Assembly: GCF_963360655.1 (NCBI RefSeq) | Contig: NZ_OY725717.1 | Span: 372,001-436,000 of the forward strand | Length of the DNA: 64,000 bases | Direction of reading: 5' to 3' | Origin: Collinsella aerofaciens | GTDB taxonomy: Bacteria; Actinomycetota; Coriobacteriia; Coriobacteriales; Coriobacteriaceae | Shown here: positions 30,468-40,151 of the stretch, piece after piece | Layout: the number at the start of each line of letters is the position of its first letter | Position numbering within the stretch: position 1 is the first letter of the stretch | Translations under genes and position numbers: made by a program | The notes under the pieces: model-generated | Told to the model about the DNA's origin: nothing | Database searches by the model: none | The model's input: the letters and a program-made list of their open reading frames with translations, nothing else

Positions 30468-30737
30468 ATGTTGTTGTTCCTTATCTGCACGCGTCATGAG
30501 CGCGGCATGCGGCCGCGCGGGCGTGCTTGGTAGTGCGCTAATACATACAAAAACAGGTGCGCACAGAGAGGACGTTGCTCAGCACGCTGGCGATCGCTTT
30601 GGCAGCCCTATCACGCGCCGTCCAGACGCAGCAGCTCTAAGCGATGGAGCAGATTCGCCGCCGGTTAGTATACCCGTACTCCGTATGCCCCCACGTAAAC
30701 CACAGATGACGAGGCGGACGAGGTGGGCCTGGCCGAT

Positions 30738-30796
30738 TGTGTCAATCTGTAACAGATGCAGGGCAAAACCGGGTCCAAATGTTATAGAACAAGACA
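30738..30796. repeat. Family A 59-nt hairpin, single degenerate copy
   Basis: TGTGTCAATCTGTAACA and the diverged partner TGTTATAGAACAAGACA enclose 25 nt. The total is again 59 nt. It lies in the 500-nt gap between the divergent helicase and FHA genes, where nothing else is recognisable. Confidence 0.75.
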
Positions 30797-30974
30797 GAGG
30801 GGGATTTCCGTTCAGTCCAACCAAAATCTCTCGGTCTTCCTGCAATTTCGAACATGTGGCCTATAATGTTGCTTTGGTTACGCTATATATTGCGCAGCCA
30901 TTTAATACGTCGCCCACCGGGGGCCATTAATTCCTATCGCCATATTGGCTAGGAAGCAATCAAAGGAGGTATCC

Positions 30975-31937
30975 GTGGCAGCAGAGACGCCTTGCTCGGT
31001 CCTCTATAACGATATTCGCTCGTTCGGCGGTCTTAAACATCTCGAGATCGCCCGAATGCTCATCAATGGAAACTCTTATCTCGGCAGTACCCTGCTCGAG
31101 AAATGCTCTTCCAACCGCTCGTATCTCACCCGTTACATCGTCCATCGCAAGCCTGACCAGTGCGCGCCCTCCATCTACAGCGACTTTACCGTCACCACGC
31201 TCAACCTTTCCTCGGCAATCTGCAGCAAGCTCGGCGGCGGCGAGTCCGCCTATCGGGCAATCGCCGAGCACTATCGCGGTCCGGCCGCCAACGAAATGAT
31301 GTCGGCTCTCGCCAGCTACAAGCTGGACAGCCGCCTATATGCAAATGCCCTCAATCGCATCGACAACTTTGACGGCAATGCCGTGCGCGAGAAAAGCACG
31401 CTTTACCTTATGCTCTTTGTGGCAACGGGGGCGCTCGCCGATCCCGTTCAGGGCGTGACCACCGTCGAGCGCTTTTGCGCCAGCAAGACGGGCGGGCACT
31501 TTGGCACCACCGAAACTACCGTCGGACGCGGCTTTATGAGCAGCCTGGAGCAGCCGCACACCGTCGCTCCCAACCTCGGTCTGCTCAGAACCCATGCCGA
31601 CAACTGCGCCGACATGCAAATCCATCCCCTCACACGCGATCCGCGCGGCACCGTGATTGGTTCTTTGCCCAAAACCTCGCCCAGCATCACCGATGTAGGC
31701 GCCGACGCCTCGCGCGAGCATCTTCGCATTTGGCTCGAGGGTGAGCACTGGTACGCCCAGGGCCTTGGATCGACCAACGGCACAGTGCTCGAATCGGGCG
31801 CGGGCGACGGCGATATTGTGATTGAGCCGCCGCGCGACCAACGCGAACCCGGCAAAGTCTATCCCCCCGTGGAAATCGCCAACAGCGACAGGCTCCATCT
31901 GGGTCTCTACACGACATTCCTTGTCATTGTGGACTAG
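30975..31937 (+). CDS. FHA domain protein
   Basis: The 320-residue protein has an N-terminal 200 residues that I do not recognise (helical, starting AAETPCSVLYNDIRSFGGLKH) and a C-terminal FHA domain at about 225-320. The phosphothreonine-binding residues are visible in SREHLRIW and GLGSTNGT. GTG 30975 was chosen because a near-perfect AAAGGAGGT site lies just upstream. The next gene, 170 nt downstream on the same strand, is a Ser/Thr kinase, so this protein is a likely substrate or reader of that kinase. Confidence 0.85.
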   Translation: MAAETPCSVLYNDIRSFGGLKHLEIARMLINGNSYLGSTLLEKCSSNRSYLTRYIVHRKPDQCAPSIYSDFTVTTLNLSSAICSKLGGGESAYRAIAEHYRGPAANEMMSALASYKLDSRLYANALNRIDNFDGNAVREKSTLYLMLFVATGALADPVQGVTTVERFCASKTGGHFGTTETTVGRGFMSSLEQPHTVAPNLGLLRTHADNCADMQIHPLTRDPRGTVIGSLPKTSPSITDVGADASREHLRIWLEGEHWYAQGLGSTNGTVLESGAGDGDIVIEPPRDQREPGKVYPPVEIANSDRLHLGLYTTFLVIVD

Positions 31938-31938
31938 C

Positions 31939-31985
31939 ACGGACAGCGATCGGAAGACGGTCGCCGTCCGTCTTTCGTCTTCTAC
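31939..31985 (+). terminator. Terminator between the FHA and kinase genes
   Basis: Stem ACGGACAGCGA / TCGCCGTCCGT followed by CTTTCGTCTTCT. The kinase gene may therefore have its own promoter. Confidence 0.65.
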
Positions 31986-32108
31986 CTTCTGTGTCGTAAA
32001 CGACAATGCTCAGCGGTATACGTGGGCAGTGCGGCTATCATGGTACTTTACCGATATCCGCACTGCTCGCGTAAACGTGCGGCAACCCATGCCAGACAAA
32101 GGAACGCC

Positions 32109-34193
32109 ATGGATACTACCGATAGCGCCTATGGCGACAAACTCGTCCGTCTCGATACGTTCGATACCGCCGTGGCGGTCGACCCCAGCGCCGAGGACGA
32201 CGCCAAGCGTCGGTTTATGACGCTTATTCTCCAGACGGCCCACCGCAACAACGGCAACATCGGGCACGTGCTGCGCGCGACCAACACGAGCGGCGAGGTC
32301 TTTGCCGTCAAGCTACTCAAGGACAATGCCATCCTTTCCGGCCAAGCCCCCGACCGCTCCGCCGAGCAAGCGGCTGCGCACCTGGCCAATACCGCCGCGC
32401 TGTTCGAGGAGTACCGTCATCTGTGCACTGTCTCGCACCTGCGCGGATTTCCGCGCGTCTATGGCTATGGATCGTGCGAGGACGACCCGCTCATCCTCAT
32501 GGAGTGGGTCGAGGGCACCTCGCTCAAGCAGGCGCTGCCCTTGCTTCCGCACGATGCCTCGGGCGGGCTAACCACCCAGATGGTGGCCGCCGTTGGAAAC
32601 GCCGTGCTTCGCGCACTCCTGATGACCCAGGGACTCGTAAATCCGGTCGTCCATCGCGACCTGTCGCCCGCCAATATCATGTTCCGTACCACCAGTCGAA
32701 CGCTCGAGCAGCAGATCGTCGATTGCTCCTTTGACCCCTGCCTCATCGACATGGGCTCCGCGACCATGGCCCTCGGCGATGACACGATCACCCGGCGCGC
32801 CGACATCTGGCGCTTTGCCACGCCCGCATACGCCGCGCCCGAGATGCTCACGCAGGATATCGAAGGCATCGCGGCCCTTCGCCGCTCGCCCGCAATCGAT
32901 GTCTACGCGCTTTCGAGCATTCTGTACCAGCTCTACAGCGGTCGCAAACCGTTCGATGTGGAGTCGACGGGTGCCGCGGCAACCGGTTCGTTCTACCTCA
33001 TAAAGACCAAGACCAAGCCGGCGCCGCTCGAGCCGCGATGCAGTGACGACGAGGCGCTCGTCCAAATCATCATGAAAGGCATCTCAGTCGAGCAGCGTGA
33101 TCGTCCCACCGAACAGCAGATGCTCGAGGTGCTCTCGGCATACCTCACCGATGCCGAATCCGAGGGCCGCGAGGGCGCGGGCAGTGACACCGCAATTGAC
33201 ATCGACTCCGGTACGCACCTTAAGGTCGACGTCGCCGGCGAGCGCGCGAGAGAGATCCTGGAGCAGGCCCGGCACGATGCCATGACCCGCCGCCGCTTTA
33301 TTATCGGTGGCGTTGTCGCAGCCGTTGCGGGGCTAGGCGTTATCGGGGCGGCAACCCATGGCTTTGGCATCCCCGACTACCTGGACGGCATCCGCAGTTC
33401 ACTTGACGACTACACTTGGGATCAGCTGCAGGAGATTTCGCTCAAGATTAAGGCCACCGAGACCCGTAGCGAGGCACGCGAGATTGCCAGGCGCTATCAT
33501 CTGCTCGATGCCGATGGGCATATCCCCTATCCGTGTACCAAGCGTGTCACGCTCACCAACGGGCTGCAGGTTGGCGCGCAGCTTGTGGGCATCCGCCACG
33601 ATGAGCTTCTGGACGGGACGGGCAAGGCCGGACTAACGTTTATGTTCGACGCGGGTATTGCCGAGCGCAACGCTGCGGCTGAACCGCCGAGCGCCGGCTG
33701 GGCAGATTGCGAGCTGCGGGAATGGCTCAACGGCGACGGCCTTAAGCTGCTGCCCAACGAGTTGCGCGCACTCATTAAAGGGGTCAAGAAGGTCTCGAAC
33801 AATGTGGGCGCCGCCAACAGCGCATCGTGCCTGAGCGAGTTGCCCGCAACCCTTTGGCTGCCCGCCATGGTCGAGCTGTGCGGTACGCAACCGCCCGATT
33901 CGTTTACCGAGGGCTATCACTACCTGGCAGACATCTACAACGGCGAGGGCAGGGAGTATCAGCTCTTCCGCGAGCTCAAGGTGAGCCCGTATTCCACGAA
34001 CGAGACGATGGTCCGCCAGTGGAAGGGCAAGGACACCTGTTGGTGGGAGCGCACGGTGAGCCCCGACACATCGGAGAGCGAAGGCACGCTCTATATGAAC
34101 CGCGTGGGGCACGACGGCGACGTCTTTACGTACGCAACGCCTGCGGAAAAGCCAAGCAAGCTAACCTGTGTGATCCCCGGGTTCTGTATCTAG
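32109..34193 (+). CDS. Membrane Ser/Thr protein kinase with DUF6273-like extracellular domain
   Basis: The 694-residue protein has a kinase domain at about 45-370: Lys68 (EVFAVKLLK), catalytic loop HRDLSPANI (182-190), the magnesium motif as DMG (214-216) rather than DFG, and AAPEM (242-246). A single membrane helix lies at about 396-415 (FIIGGVVAAVAGLGVIGAA). The outer part, about 416-694, contains a region like DUF6273 (WADCELREWLNGDGLKLLP, TLWLPAMVEL) instead of PASTA repeats. ATG 32109 has an AAAGGAA site. Pairing with the upstream FHA gene suggests a phospho-signalling module. Its signal is unknown. Confidence 0.85.
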   Translation: MDTTDSAYGDKLVRLDTFDTAVAVDPSAEDDAKRRFMTLILQTAHRNNGNIGHVLRATNTSGEVFAVKLLKDNAILSGQAPDRSAEQAAAHLANTAALFEEYRHLCTVSHLRGFPRVYGYGSCEDDPLILMEWVEGTSLKQALPLLPHDASGGLTTQMVAAVGNAVLRALLMTQGLVNPVVHRDLSPANIMFRTTSRTLEQQIVDCSFDPCLIDMGSATMALGDDTITRRADIWRFATPAYAAPEMLTQDIEGIAALRRSPAIDVYALSSILYQLYSGRKPFDVESTGAAATGSFYLIKTKTKPAPLEPRCSDDEALVQIIMKGISVEQRDRPTEQQMLEVLSAYLTDAESEGREGAGSDTAIDIDSGTHLKVDVAGERAREILEQARHDAMTRRRFIIGGVVAAVAGLGVIGAATHGFGIPDYLDGIRSSLDDYTWDQLQEISLKIKATETRSEAREIARRYHLLDADGHIPYPCTKRVTLTNGLQVGAQLVGIRHDELLDGTGKAGLTFMFDAGIAERNAAAEPPSAGWADCELREWLNGDGLKLLPNELRALIKGVKKVSNNVGAANSASCLSELPATLWLPAMVELCGTQPPDSFTEGYHYLADIYNGEGREYQLFRELKVSPYSTNETMVRQWKGKDTCWWERTVSPDTSESEGTLYMNRVGHDGDVFTYATPAEKPSKLTCVIPGFCI

Positions 34194-34234
34194 GCGGCGG
34201 GCGTCTTGCCGTGACGGGACCCCTCCCCGGCAAT

Positions 34235-34454
34235 TGTCTCGATCTGTAACAGTAAGGGGTCAAAAACCTCTCTAGATGTTACAAATCAAGACATTTGAGT
34301 TGACCGCGGACGGTTTGTCTCGATCTGTAACATCTAGCAGGAAAAACGGTCCTTAGGCGTTACAGGTTGAGACGTTAAGTTGTGGCTCGATGTAATGTCT
34401 CGATCTGTAACAGTTACTCGACAAAAACGGGTCTAGTTGTTACAGATTGAGACA
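34235..34454. repeat. Family A array of three 59-nt hairpins
   Basis: Units at 34235-34293, 34316-34374 and 34396-34454 are each exactly 59 nt, with gaps of 22 and 21 nt. Each has 17-nt arms of the type TGTCTCGATCTGTAACA and the complement TGTTACAGATCGAGACA around 25 nt with an A5 or T5 centre. The array lies between the kinase stop and the copA promoter. Confidence 0.92.
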
Positions 34455-34528
34455 TTAGACCGGCTACGGTCCGCCGACCTGGCTATCACCTCGACCAATA
34501 CCAGAATGTCATACATTTCAATCTCCAC

Positions 34529-34559
34529 TGGACACCACCAGGGGGTATGGGTGTATAGT
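34529..34559 (+). promoter_or_regulatory. Predicted copA promoter with CsoR-type operator
   Basis: -35 TGGACA (34529-34534) and -10 TGTATA (34552-34557) have a 17-nt spacer that contains GGGGGTAT, the half-site typical of CsoR operators. CsoR bound here would block RNA polymerase; copper would release it. The other operator half is poor. Confidence 0.5.
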
Positions 34560-34606
34560 ATCGGATGGTTAACATTTCCGACACTACGCCACAGAAAGGA
34601 GAAGCC

Positions 34607-36949
34607 ATGGCTCAAGATAAGTTCGATGTGGGCGGCATGACGTGCGCCGCCTGCCAGGCGCACGTGGACCGTGCCGTGAGCAAGCTCGACGGCGTCCAAA
34701 GCGTCGCGGTCAACCTGCTCGCCGGCTCCATGCTGGTCGACTACGACCCCGCGCAGGTCTCCCCCGACGACATCTGTACCGCCGTCGATCGCGCGGGTTA
34801 TTCGGCCTCGCCCGTTAGCACGGGCACCGATGCCGCCAACTCAAACGGCAACGCGCAAGCCAGGTCCGGCGCCGCCCATATGGAGTCGCCGACCAAAAAG
34901 TTGGAGGCCGCCGCCTCTGCCATGCGCACCCGCCTCATCATCTCGATCATCTTCCTCATCCCACTGTTCTACATAGGCATGGGGCACATGCTCGGTTGGC
35001 CACTGCCCGGCGTCTTCACCGACCACACCCACAGCATGACGCTCGCGCTCACCGAGCTCGTCCTGCTCATTCCCATCGTCTACGTCAACGACGCATACTT
35101 TATCAACGGGTTTAAATCGCTTACGCACGGCGCGCCTACCATGGACGCCCTTATTGCCGTGGGCGCCACCGCGTCCATCGCCTGGTCGCTCTACGCCATG
35201 TTCATCATGGCCGACCAGCTAGCCGCGGGTCAGGTCCACGAGGCCATGATGACGAGCATGGACAACCTGTATTTTGAGAGCGCCGGCACGATCTTGTCGC
35301 TCGTCACCGTAGGCAAATATCTCGAGACACGCAGCAAATCCAAGACTGGCGGCGCCATCGAGGCGCTCATTGACCTGGCGCCCAAGACCGCGACCGTCGT
35401 GGCCGTCGACGGTACCGAGACCACCGTCGATGTCGATGCCATTCTGCCCGGCCAGGTGCTGCGTGTGCGCCCCGGCGAGTCCATCCCTGTCGACGGCGTG
35501 GTACTCGAGGGCGCTTCGGCCGTGGACGAAAGCGCACTGACCGGCGAGTCCATCCCCGTGGAGAAGACCGCCGGCGCCACCGTCAACGCCGCCACCGTCA
35601 ACCGCACCGGATCGTTTACCTTCCGCGCTACGCGTGTGGGCGCTGACACGTCGCTCGCCAAGATTATCCAGCTCGTCGAGGACGCCAACGCCACCAAGGC
35701 ACCCATTGCTCGACTGGCCGACAAGGTCGCCGGCGTGTTCGTGCCTGTGGTATTCGTGATCTCGGCCGTGACCTTTGTGGTGTGGATGGCACTGACCAGC
35801 GACGTGAATGAGGCGCTCACCTCCGCCGTCGCTGTGCTGGCGATCAGCTGCCCGTGCGCGCTGGGCCTGGCCACGCCCGTCGCCATTATGGTCGGCACCG
35901 GCAAGGGCGCCGAGATGGGCATTCTGTTTAAGAGCGCCGAGGCGCTGGAGAACCTGCGCAGCGTGGGCACCGTGGTGCTCGATAAGACGGGCACGGTCAC
36001 CCGCGGCAAGCCTGCCGTGACCGATATCGTGGTAGCCACGCGCGCTGACGGCTCGCCCGCCATGAGCGAAAAGGCGCTGCTCAAGTTGGCCGCCGCGTTG
36101 GAGCGCTCGAGCGAGCACCCGCTGGCCGAGGCGATTATGGCCGAGTGTGAGACACGCGGGATCGTCGCGCGCATGGTCGAGGACTTTACTGCCGTGCCCG
36201 GGCGAGGCGTTACGGCACGCGAGGGGCAAAACGCCATTGCCGCCGGCAATATGCGCCTGATGGACGAGTTGGGCGTTACCGTGCCCGCGGGTCTTGCCGA
36301 GCAATTTGCCGTCGAAGGCAAGACGCCGCTGTTCTTTGCCAAGAACGGCGAGCTTGCTGGCACCATTGCCGTGGCTGACGAGGTCAAGGAGACGAGCGCC
36401 GGGGCCATCGCCGCACTGCGCTCGCTTGGCGTCGACGTGCGCATGCTCACCGGCGACAACCGCGTGACGGCCGAGGCCATCGCCCGCCGCGTGGGGCTGA
36501 GCAGCGAACAGGTCATCGCCGACGTCCTCCCCGCCGACAAGGAACGCCACGTGCGCGAACTGCAGGATGCGGGCGGCAAGGTCGCCATGGTGGGCGACGG
36601 CATCAATGACTCCCCCGCCCTGGCGCGCGCCGACGTGGGCCTTGCCATCGGCACCGGCGCCGACATCGCCAAAGAAGGGGCAGATGTGGTGCTCATGCGC
36701 AGCGACCTCATGGACGTCGCCCGCGCCATCGAGCTTTCGCGCGCCACGATCCGCAACATCAAGCAGGACCTGTTCTGGGCACTGTTCTACAACGGCATCG
36801 GCATTCCGCTGGCGGCGGGCGTGTTCTTCCCGCTCACCGGATGGCAACTCTCGCCGATGTTTGGCGCCGCGGCCATGAGCCTGTCGAGCGTGTGCGTCGT
36901 GTCCAATGCCCTGCGTTTGAAATCCTTTAAGCCTAAAGTGGCAAAATAG
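34607..36949 (+). CDS. copA: Copper-exporting P1B-type ATPase
   Basis: CopA pumps Cu(I) out across the membrane. The 780-residue protein has one N-terminal HMA domain ([11 protein letters not shown], Cys13/Cys16), eight predicted helices, the transmembrane CPC metal site ([12 protein letters not shown], about 414), the phosphorylation motif DKTGTVTRG (about 458), the HP motif SEHPLAEA, and [16 protein letters not shown]. The C-terminal helices have YNGIG and [15 protein letters not shown], as in Cu(I) pumps. ATG 34607 follows AAAGGAG. With the copZ-like and csoR genes downstream it forms a copper-resistance module. Confidence 0.95.
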   Translation: MAQDKFDVGGMTCAACQAHVDRAVSKLDGVQSVAVNLLAGSMLVDYDPAQVSPDDICTAVDRAGYSASPVSTGTDAANSNGNAQARSGAAHMESPTKKLEAAASAMRTRLIISIIFLIPLFYIGMGHMLGWPLPGVFTDHTHSMTLALTELVLLIPIVYVNDAYFINGFKSLTHGAPTMDALIAVGATASIAWSLYAMFIMADQLAAGQVHEAMMTSMDNLYFESAGTILSLVTVGKYLETRSKSKTGGAIEALIDLAPKTATVVAVDGTETTVDVDAILPGQVLRVRPGESIPVDGVVLEGASAVDESALTGESIPVEKTAGATVNAATVNRTGSFTFRATRVGADTSLAKIIQLVEDANATKAPIARLADKVAGVFVPVVFVISAVTFVVWMALTSDVNEALTSAVAVLAISCPCALGLATPVAIMVGTGKGAEMGILFKSAEALENLRSVGTVVLDKTGTVTRGKPAVTDIVVATRADGSPAMSEKALLKLAAALERSSEHPLAEAIMAECETRGIVARMVEDFTAVPGRGVTAREGQNAIAAGNMRLMDELGVTVPAGLAEQFAVEGKTPLFFAKNGELAGTIAVADEVKETSAGAIAALRSLGVDVRMLTGDNRVTAEAIARRVGLSSEQVIADVLPADKERHVRELQDAGGKVAMVGDGINDSPALARADVGLAIGTGADIAKEGADVVLMRSDLMDVARAIELSRATIRNIKQDLFWALFYNGIGIPLAAGVFFPLTGWQLSPMFGAAAMSLSSVCVVSNALRLKSFKPKVAK

Positions 36950-37096
36950 GCTCACCATTAAGTCCATTTAGAACGGGTTTTCCAAGTGCCCGAGATTGAC
37001 CTGAAAGAGGAGCGACGCGTACTTTGGTACGCGAGCGACGGTTTGAAGGTCAAGGTCGGGTGCCTGGGAAAGCCGACACAACAGAGAGGAATACCC

Positions 37097-37318
37097 ATGC
37101 GTTTCACAATTAAGACTTCCGGCCTTATGTGCGGCCACTGCGACGCCACCGTCGAGACCGCGCTGCTCAACGTTGCGGGCGTAACCGACGCCGACGCCGA
37201 CCACGAGACTCAGACCGTCCAGGTGGAGTGCGCCGACACCGTAACCGCCGAGCAACTCGCCGCCGCTGTCGAGGCCGCGGGCGAGAAATTCCACGCCCTG
37301 TCTGTGACCGCCGCGTAG
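37097..37318 (+). CDS. copZ: Copper chaperone-like HMA domain protein
   Basis: This 73-residue protein is a single heavy-metal-associated domain with the metal-binding loop GLMCGHCDATVE (Cys12/Cys15). It probably shuttles Cu(I) to CopA. The MxCxHC form of the loop is slightly different from the MxCxxC of most CopZ proteins. It starts at ATG 37097 behind AGAGAGGA. The 147-nt gap after copA holds a small hairpin (CGCGTAC / GTACGCG, 37016-37033). Confidence 0.85.
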   Translation: MRFTIKTSGLMCGHCDATVETALLNVAGVTDADADHETQTVQVECADTVTAEQLAAAVEAAGEKFHALSVTAA

Positions 37319-37393
37319 CAGCTGCCGCACCAACAGGCACCACTGCCGGCTGACATAGCCGCTCAGCAACCGCCACTCAACCAACCCTTCAGA

Positions 37394-37460
37394 AGTTGCG
37401 GTGAAATAGTTCCTGTTTTAGCGCTTCAAGCCTGCAAACAAGAACTATTTCACCGCAACT
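37394..37460. repeat. Family B 67-nt palindrome, intact
   Basis: Arms AGTTGCGGTGAAATAG and CTATTTCACCGCAACT, then a further inner stem TTCCTGTTT / AAACAAGAA. Compared with the other copies the inner stem has changed on both sides, so pairing is kept (with one G-U type mismatch). It separates the copZ-like gene and csoR. Confidence 0.9.
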
Positions 37461-37502
37461 GACGGGGGCATCCGGAAGATCGACCAGAAACGAGGACCCG
37501 AC

Positions 37503-37775
37503 ATGATGGCAGACCATAAATCGGTGACCCGCATGCTCAAGACGGCACGCGGTCAGATCGACGGCATCCTGCGGATGGTCGAGGAGGACCGCTACTGCGT
37601 CGATATCTCCACGCAGCTCATGGCCACACAGGCGCTCCTCGCGCGCATTAACGCCGACGTGCTCAAGGCGCATATCGAGGGCTGCGTGACTTCGGCAATC
37701 GAATCGGGCGACGAAGACCTCAAAGCCGCCAAACTCGCCGAAATCGAACGCGTCGTCGACAAACTCTCCAAGTAA
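37503..37775 (+). CDS. csoR: Copper-sensing repressor CsoR family
   Basis: This 90-residue all-helical DUF156 protein has the Cu(I) site residues in the expected places: Cys32 (RYCVDIS), His57 and Cys61 (KAHIEGC). Apo-CsoR binds DNA as a tetramer and copper releases it. It lies downstream of copA and the chaperone gene, and a CsoR-type half-site is in the copA promoter spacer. The start is one of two adjacent ATGs at 37503/37506. Confidence 0.92.
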   Translation: MMADHKSVTRMLKTARGQIDGILRMVEEDRYCVDISTQLMATQALLARINADVLKAHIEGCVTSAIESGDEDLKAAKLAEIERVVDKLSK

Positions 37776-37785
37776 TTGGGGCATT

Positions 37786-37866
37786 GGGGACAGGTACGTT
37801 TGCACCGTCTTGGTATTCCGGGGACAGGTATGTTTGCACCACATTGGTGCAGATTAACCTGTCCCC
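37786..37866. repeat. Family E repeat cluster
   Basis: Two direct copies of a 21-nt motif (GGGGACAGGT.CGTTTGCACC type) lie at 37786-37806 and 37820-37840. An inverted relative (GGTGCAG..TAACCTGTCCCC) lies at 37846-37866. The second and third copies can form a hairpin after the csoR stop. Confidence 0.75.
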
Positions 37867-37921
37867 CTTGCTCTAAATCGGGTATAAAGGCGTGCAGCAT
37901 ATCGAACGAAAGGCAATTTGC

Positions 37922-38395
37922 ATGAATGACTTTATGAAGGGTCGCAATGGTGCCGATGAACTCACCATCGTGATGGGTTTTGCCGGCATCGTCATCGCGA
38001 TGATCGGATCGATAGCCCGCATCCAGTGGCTCAGCTGGATTGCCATCGCCGTAATCGTGATTGGCGTGCTGCGCGGCCTGTCCAAAAATATCGACGCACG
38101 TCACAACGAGAACGAGGCCTTTGTCGCCGCGACTGCAAACGTCCCCTGCCTGGGCAAATTCGTCGCCAGCTTGGGCGGCGGAACCGCAGCGGCCAGCACC
38201 TCACGCGCGGCCGGCACCAGTAAGGAAGACTTTGAGCGTGCCAAGCGCACGGCCAAGAAGATGTGGAAGGGCCGCAAGACCACGGCCTATCTCAAGTGCC
38301 CCAACTGCGGCCAGATGCTCTCCGTCCCCAAGGGCAAGGGCAAGATCCGCGTCACCTGCCCCAAGTGCCACGCCAAGATGGAGACGCGCTCCTAG
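37922..38395 (+). CDS. Small membrane protein with C-terminal zinc ribbon
   Basis: I do not recognise a named family. The 157-residue protein has two membrane helices at about 15-33 and 36-52 (ELTIVMGFAGIVIAMIGSIA, then WLSWIAIAVIVIGVL). A flexible Ala/Ser/Thr-rich middle follows. The C-terminal zinc ribbon has two CPxC knuckles (LKCPNCGQML and VTCPKCHAKM, about 124-155). It starts at ATG 37922 with a GAAAGG site and ends before a strong terminator. The topology suggests a cytoplasmic zinc ribbon anchored to the membrane. Confidence 0.75.
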   Translation: MNDFMKGRNGADELTIVMGFAGIVIAMIGSIARIQWLSWIAIAVIVIGVLRGLSKNIDARHNENEAFVAATANVPCLGKFVASLGGGTAAASTSRAAGTSKEDFERAKRTAKKMWKGRKTTAYLKCPNCGQMLSVPKGKGKIRVTCPKCHAKMETRS

Positions 38396-38416
38396 CCGCC
38401 ATACCATAGGACAAAT

Positions 38417-38453
38417 AAAAGCCGAGGCCTCGCGCTGAGACCTCGGCTTTTTG
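38417..38453. terminator. Bidirectional terminator between zinc-ribbon and amidohydrolase genes
   Basis: AAAAGCCGAGG(T/C)CTC... stem with A run before and T run after (AAAAGCCGAGG / CCTCGGCTTTTT). It can serve both convergent genes. Confidence 0.85.
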
Positions 38454-38485
38454 TATGCGACAACGGAGCTGTCCCTTTGTCACAC

Positions 38486-39856
38486 CTATGCTACGCCGTC
38501 GCGGGCCAGCTCCTCAGCCAGAGCTTCGGCTGGCATGGCCATAATCGCGTCGAGCTCGGCATCCACCTCGGGGATGCGCTTCACCTTGAGTTTGCACACC
38601 AGATCGCCGCGACACATCACGTGCATCGGCTCACGCAGAGCGCACAGGTCATCGAGCGGGTTCTCGCGCGTCACCAAGATATCGGCGGCCTTGCCGCACT
38701 CGATCGTGCCAGTCTCGCCGTCCAGCCCCAGCAGCTCGGCGTTGACTTGCGTAGCCGTATGCAGTGCGAAAGCGTTGCTCACGCCGACATACTTGGCAAA
38801 ATAGGCCACCTCACGCCACATGTCGTACTGCGTCACGAACGGGCAGCTCGAGTCCGTGCCAAGGCCCACCTTAACGCCAGCTTCCAGTGCGGCACGGGCG
38901 CTCTCGATGATGCCCGAGCACACGATGTCGCCGTTCTTCTTTTGCGTATCGGTCGAATGGGTCTTTTCCGGGTCGAGCAATACAAACGGCAGCGCCGGGC
39001 TGATAGTGCAGGTCACACTCGGCGCACGCCCCTCGAGCTGTGTGCCCGCGGCGCCACGATACAGCTCCAAGATTTCGGGTGTCAACGGAGCGCCGTGCTC
39101 AATCGTGTCAACGCCGGCCTCAAGCGCGGCCTTCACGCCCTCGGTACTCTCGACATGGGCCATAACCGGAAGGCCCATATCGTGCGCCGCCTTGCATGCC
39201 GCCGCGGCAACCTCCACCGGCATACGCAGCACGCCCGGCTCGCCCACCTCGGTCGCATCGAACACGCCGCCCGTCACGAACAGCTTAATGACGTCGGCAC
39301 CGCGCGCATACAGGTCGCGCACCTGTTCGGCTGCCTCGGCGGGACTGTTGGCCACCTGGGCGAACAAGCCCGCACCATGGCCGCCCGGCACCGTGACGCC
39401 CGTTCCCGGCGCCACCAGGCGAGGACCTTGATACTTGCCGGCATCGATAGCATCGCGCACGGCCAGATCGGCAAACAGCGGGTCGCCCGCGCCGCGCACC
39501 GTGGTCACGCCACTTGCCAGTTGTTGTTGGGCGCTGCCCTTAAGAATATGGCGCACGATGGCGCGCCCCACGGGATTATCGAGCTTCTTCATCAGCGCGC
39601 CCGCATCGCCGGCCGAGACAGGCTTGCCCGAGCCGCACAGGTGCACGTGCATATTGATGAGACCGGGCATGAGATACGCACCGCCCAGGTCGATAACCTC
39701 GGCACCCGCGGGCGCCTGCGCCACAGCACTCGGCCCCATCCAGGTGATGACGCCGCGCTCAACAGTCACGGCCATATCGGGTTGCGGCTCCATATGCTCC
39801 GAGCCATCCAGAATGGTCGCATTGATAAACAACGTGGAACGATCGGCAGACGCCAT
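38486..39856 (-). CDS. Amidohydrolase family protein (metal-dependent hydrolase)
   Basis: The 456-residue protein is a cytoplasmic amidohydrolase of the imidazolonepropionase/prolidase-like group. Metal-site residues are visible: HVHL after PGLINM, a candidate carboxylated lysine in DVIKLFVTGG, His in VMAHVES, His in TIEHGAPL and Asp in GLGTDSSCP. A nucleotide or peptide substrate cannot be distinguished. ATG 39856 has a strong AGGGAGGAG site 6 nt upstream, which I preferred to the upstream in-frame starts. The gene is monocistronic, with a family A array upstream. Confidence 0.85.
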   Translation of the reverse strand: MASADRSTLFINATILDGSEHMEPQPDMAVTVERGVITWMGPSAVAQAPAGAEVIDLGGAYLMPGLINMHVHLCGSGKPVSAGDAGALMKKLDNPVGRAIVRHILKGSAQQQLASGVTTVRGAGDPLFADLAVRDAIDAGKYQGPRLVAPGTGVTVPGGHGAGLFAQVANSPAEAAEQVRDLYARGADVIKLFVTGGVFDATEVGEPGVLRMPVEVAAAACKAAHDMGLPVMAHVESTEGVKAALEAGVDTIEHGAPLTPEILELYRGAAGTQLEGRAPSVTCTISPALPFVLLDPEKTHSTDTQKKNGDIVCSGIIESARAALEAGVKVGLGTDSSCPFVTQYDMWREVAYFAKYVGVSNAFALHTATQVNAELLGLDGETGTIECGKAADILVTRENPLDDLCALREPMHVMCRGDLVCKLKVKRIPEVDAELDAIMAMPAEALAEELARDGVA

Positions 39857-40004
39857 ATCGAGCTCCTCCCTCACGATTAACTTGGACATTTGTCCATTAT
39901 CACCTAGTCCCGCTGGATTGCTGCAGACGCATCGGTTAACGGAGGGAAGAGGGGATGTGGGAGACGGAATATGCTGCAGTCCCACCCCACCGACAACAGG
40001 GAAA

Positions 40005-40144
40005 TGTCTCGATCTGTAACAGGTACAGGGTTATTGGGCCCCTTGATGTTACAGATCGAGACATTCGGTCAACGTTTCACCGGCTTGTCTCGATCTGTAA
40101 CAATTACGAGCTCAAATAACCTCTAAACGTTACAGATTGAGACA
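40005..40144. repeat. Family A array of two 59-nt hairpins
   Basis: Units 40005-40063 and 40086-40144 with a 22-nt gap. Arms are TGTCTCGATCTGTAACA and TGTTACAGATCGAGACA, with a C/G to T/G change in the second unit. The array ends 7 nt before the stop of the next minus-strand gene. Confidence 0.92.
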
Positions 40145-40151
40145 AAACCTC

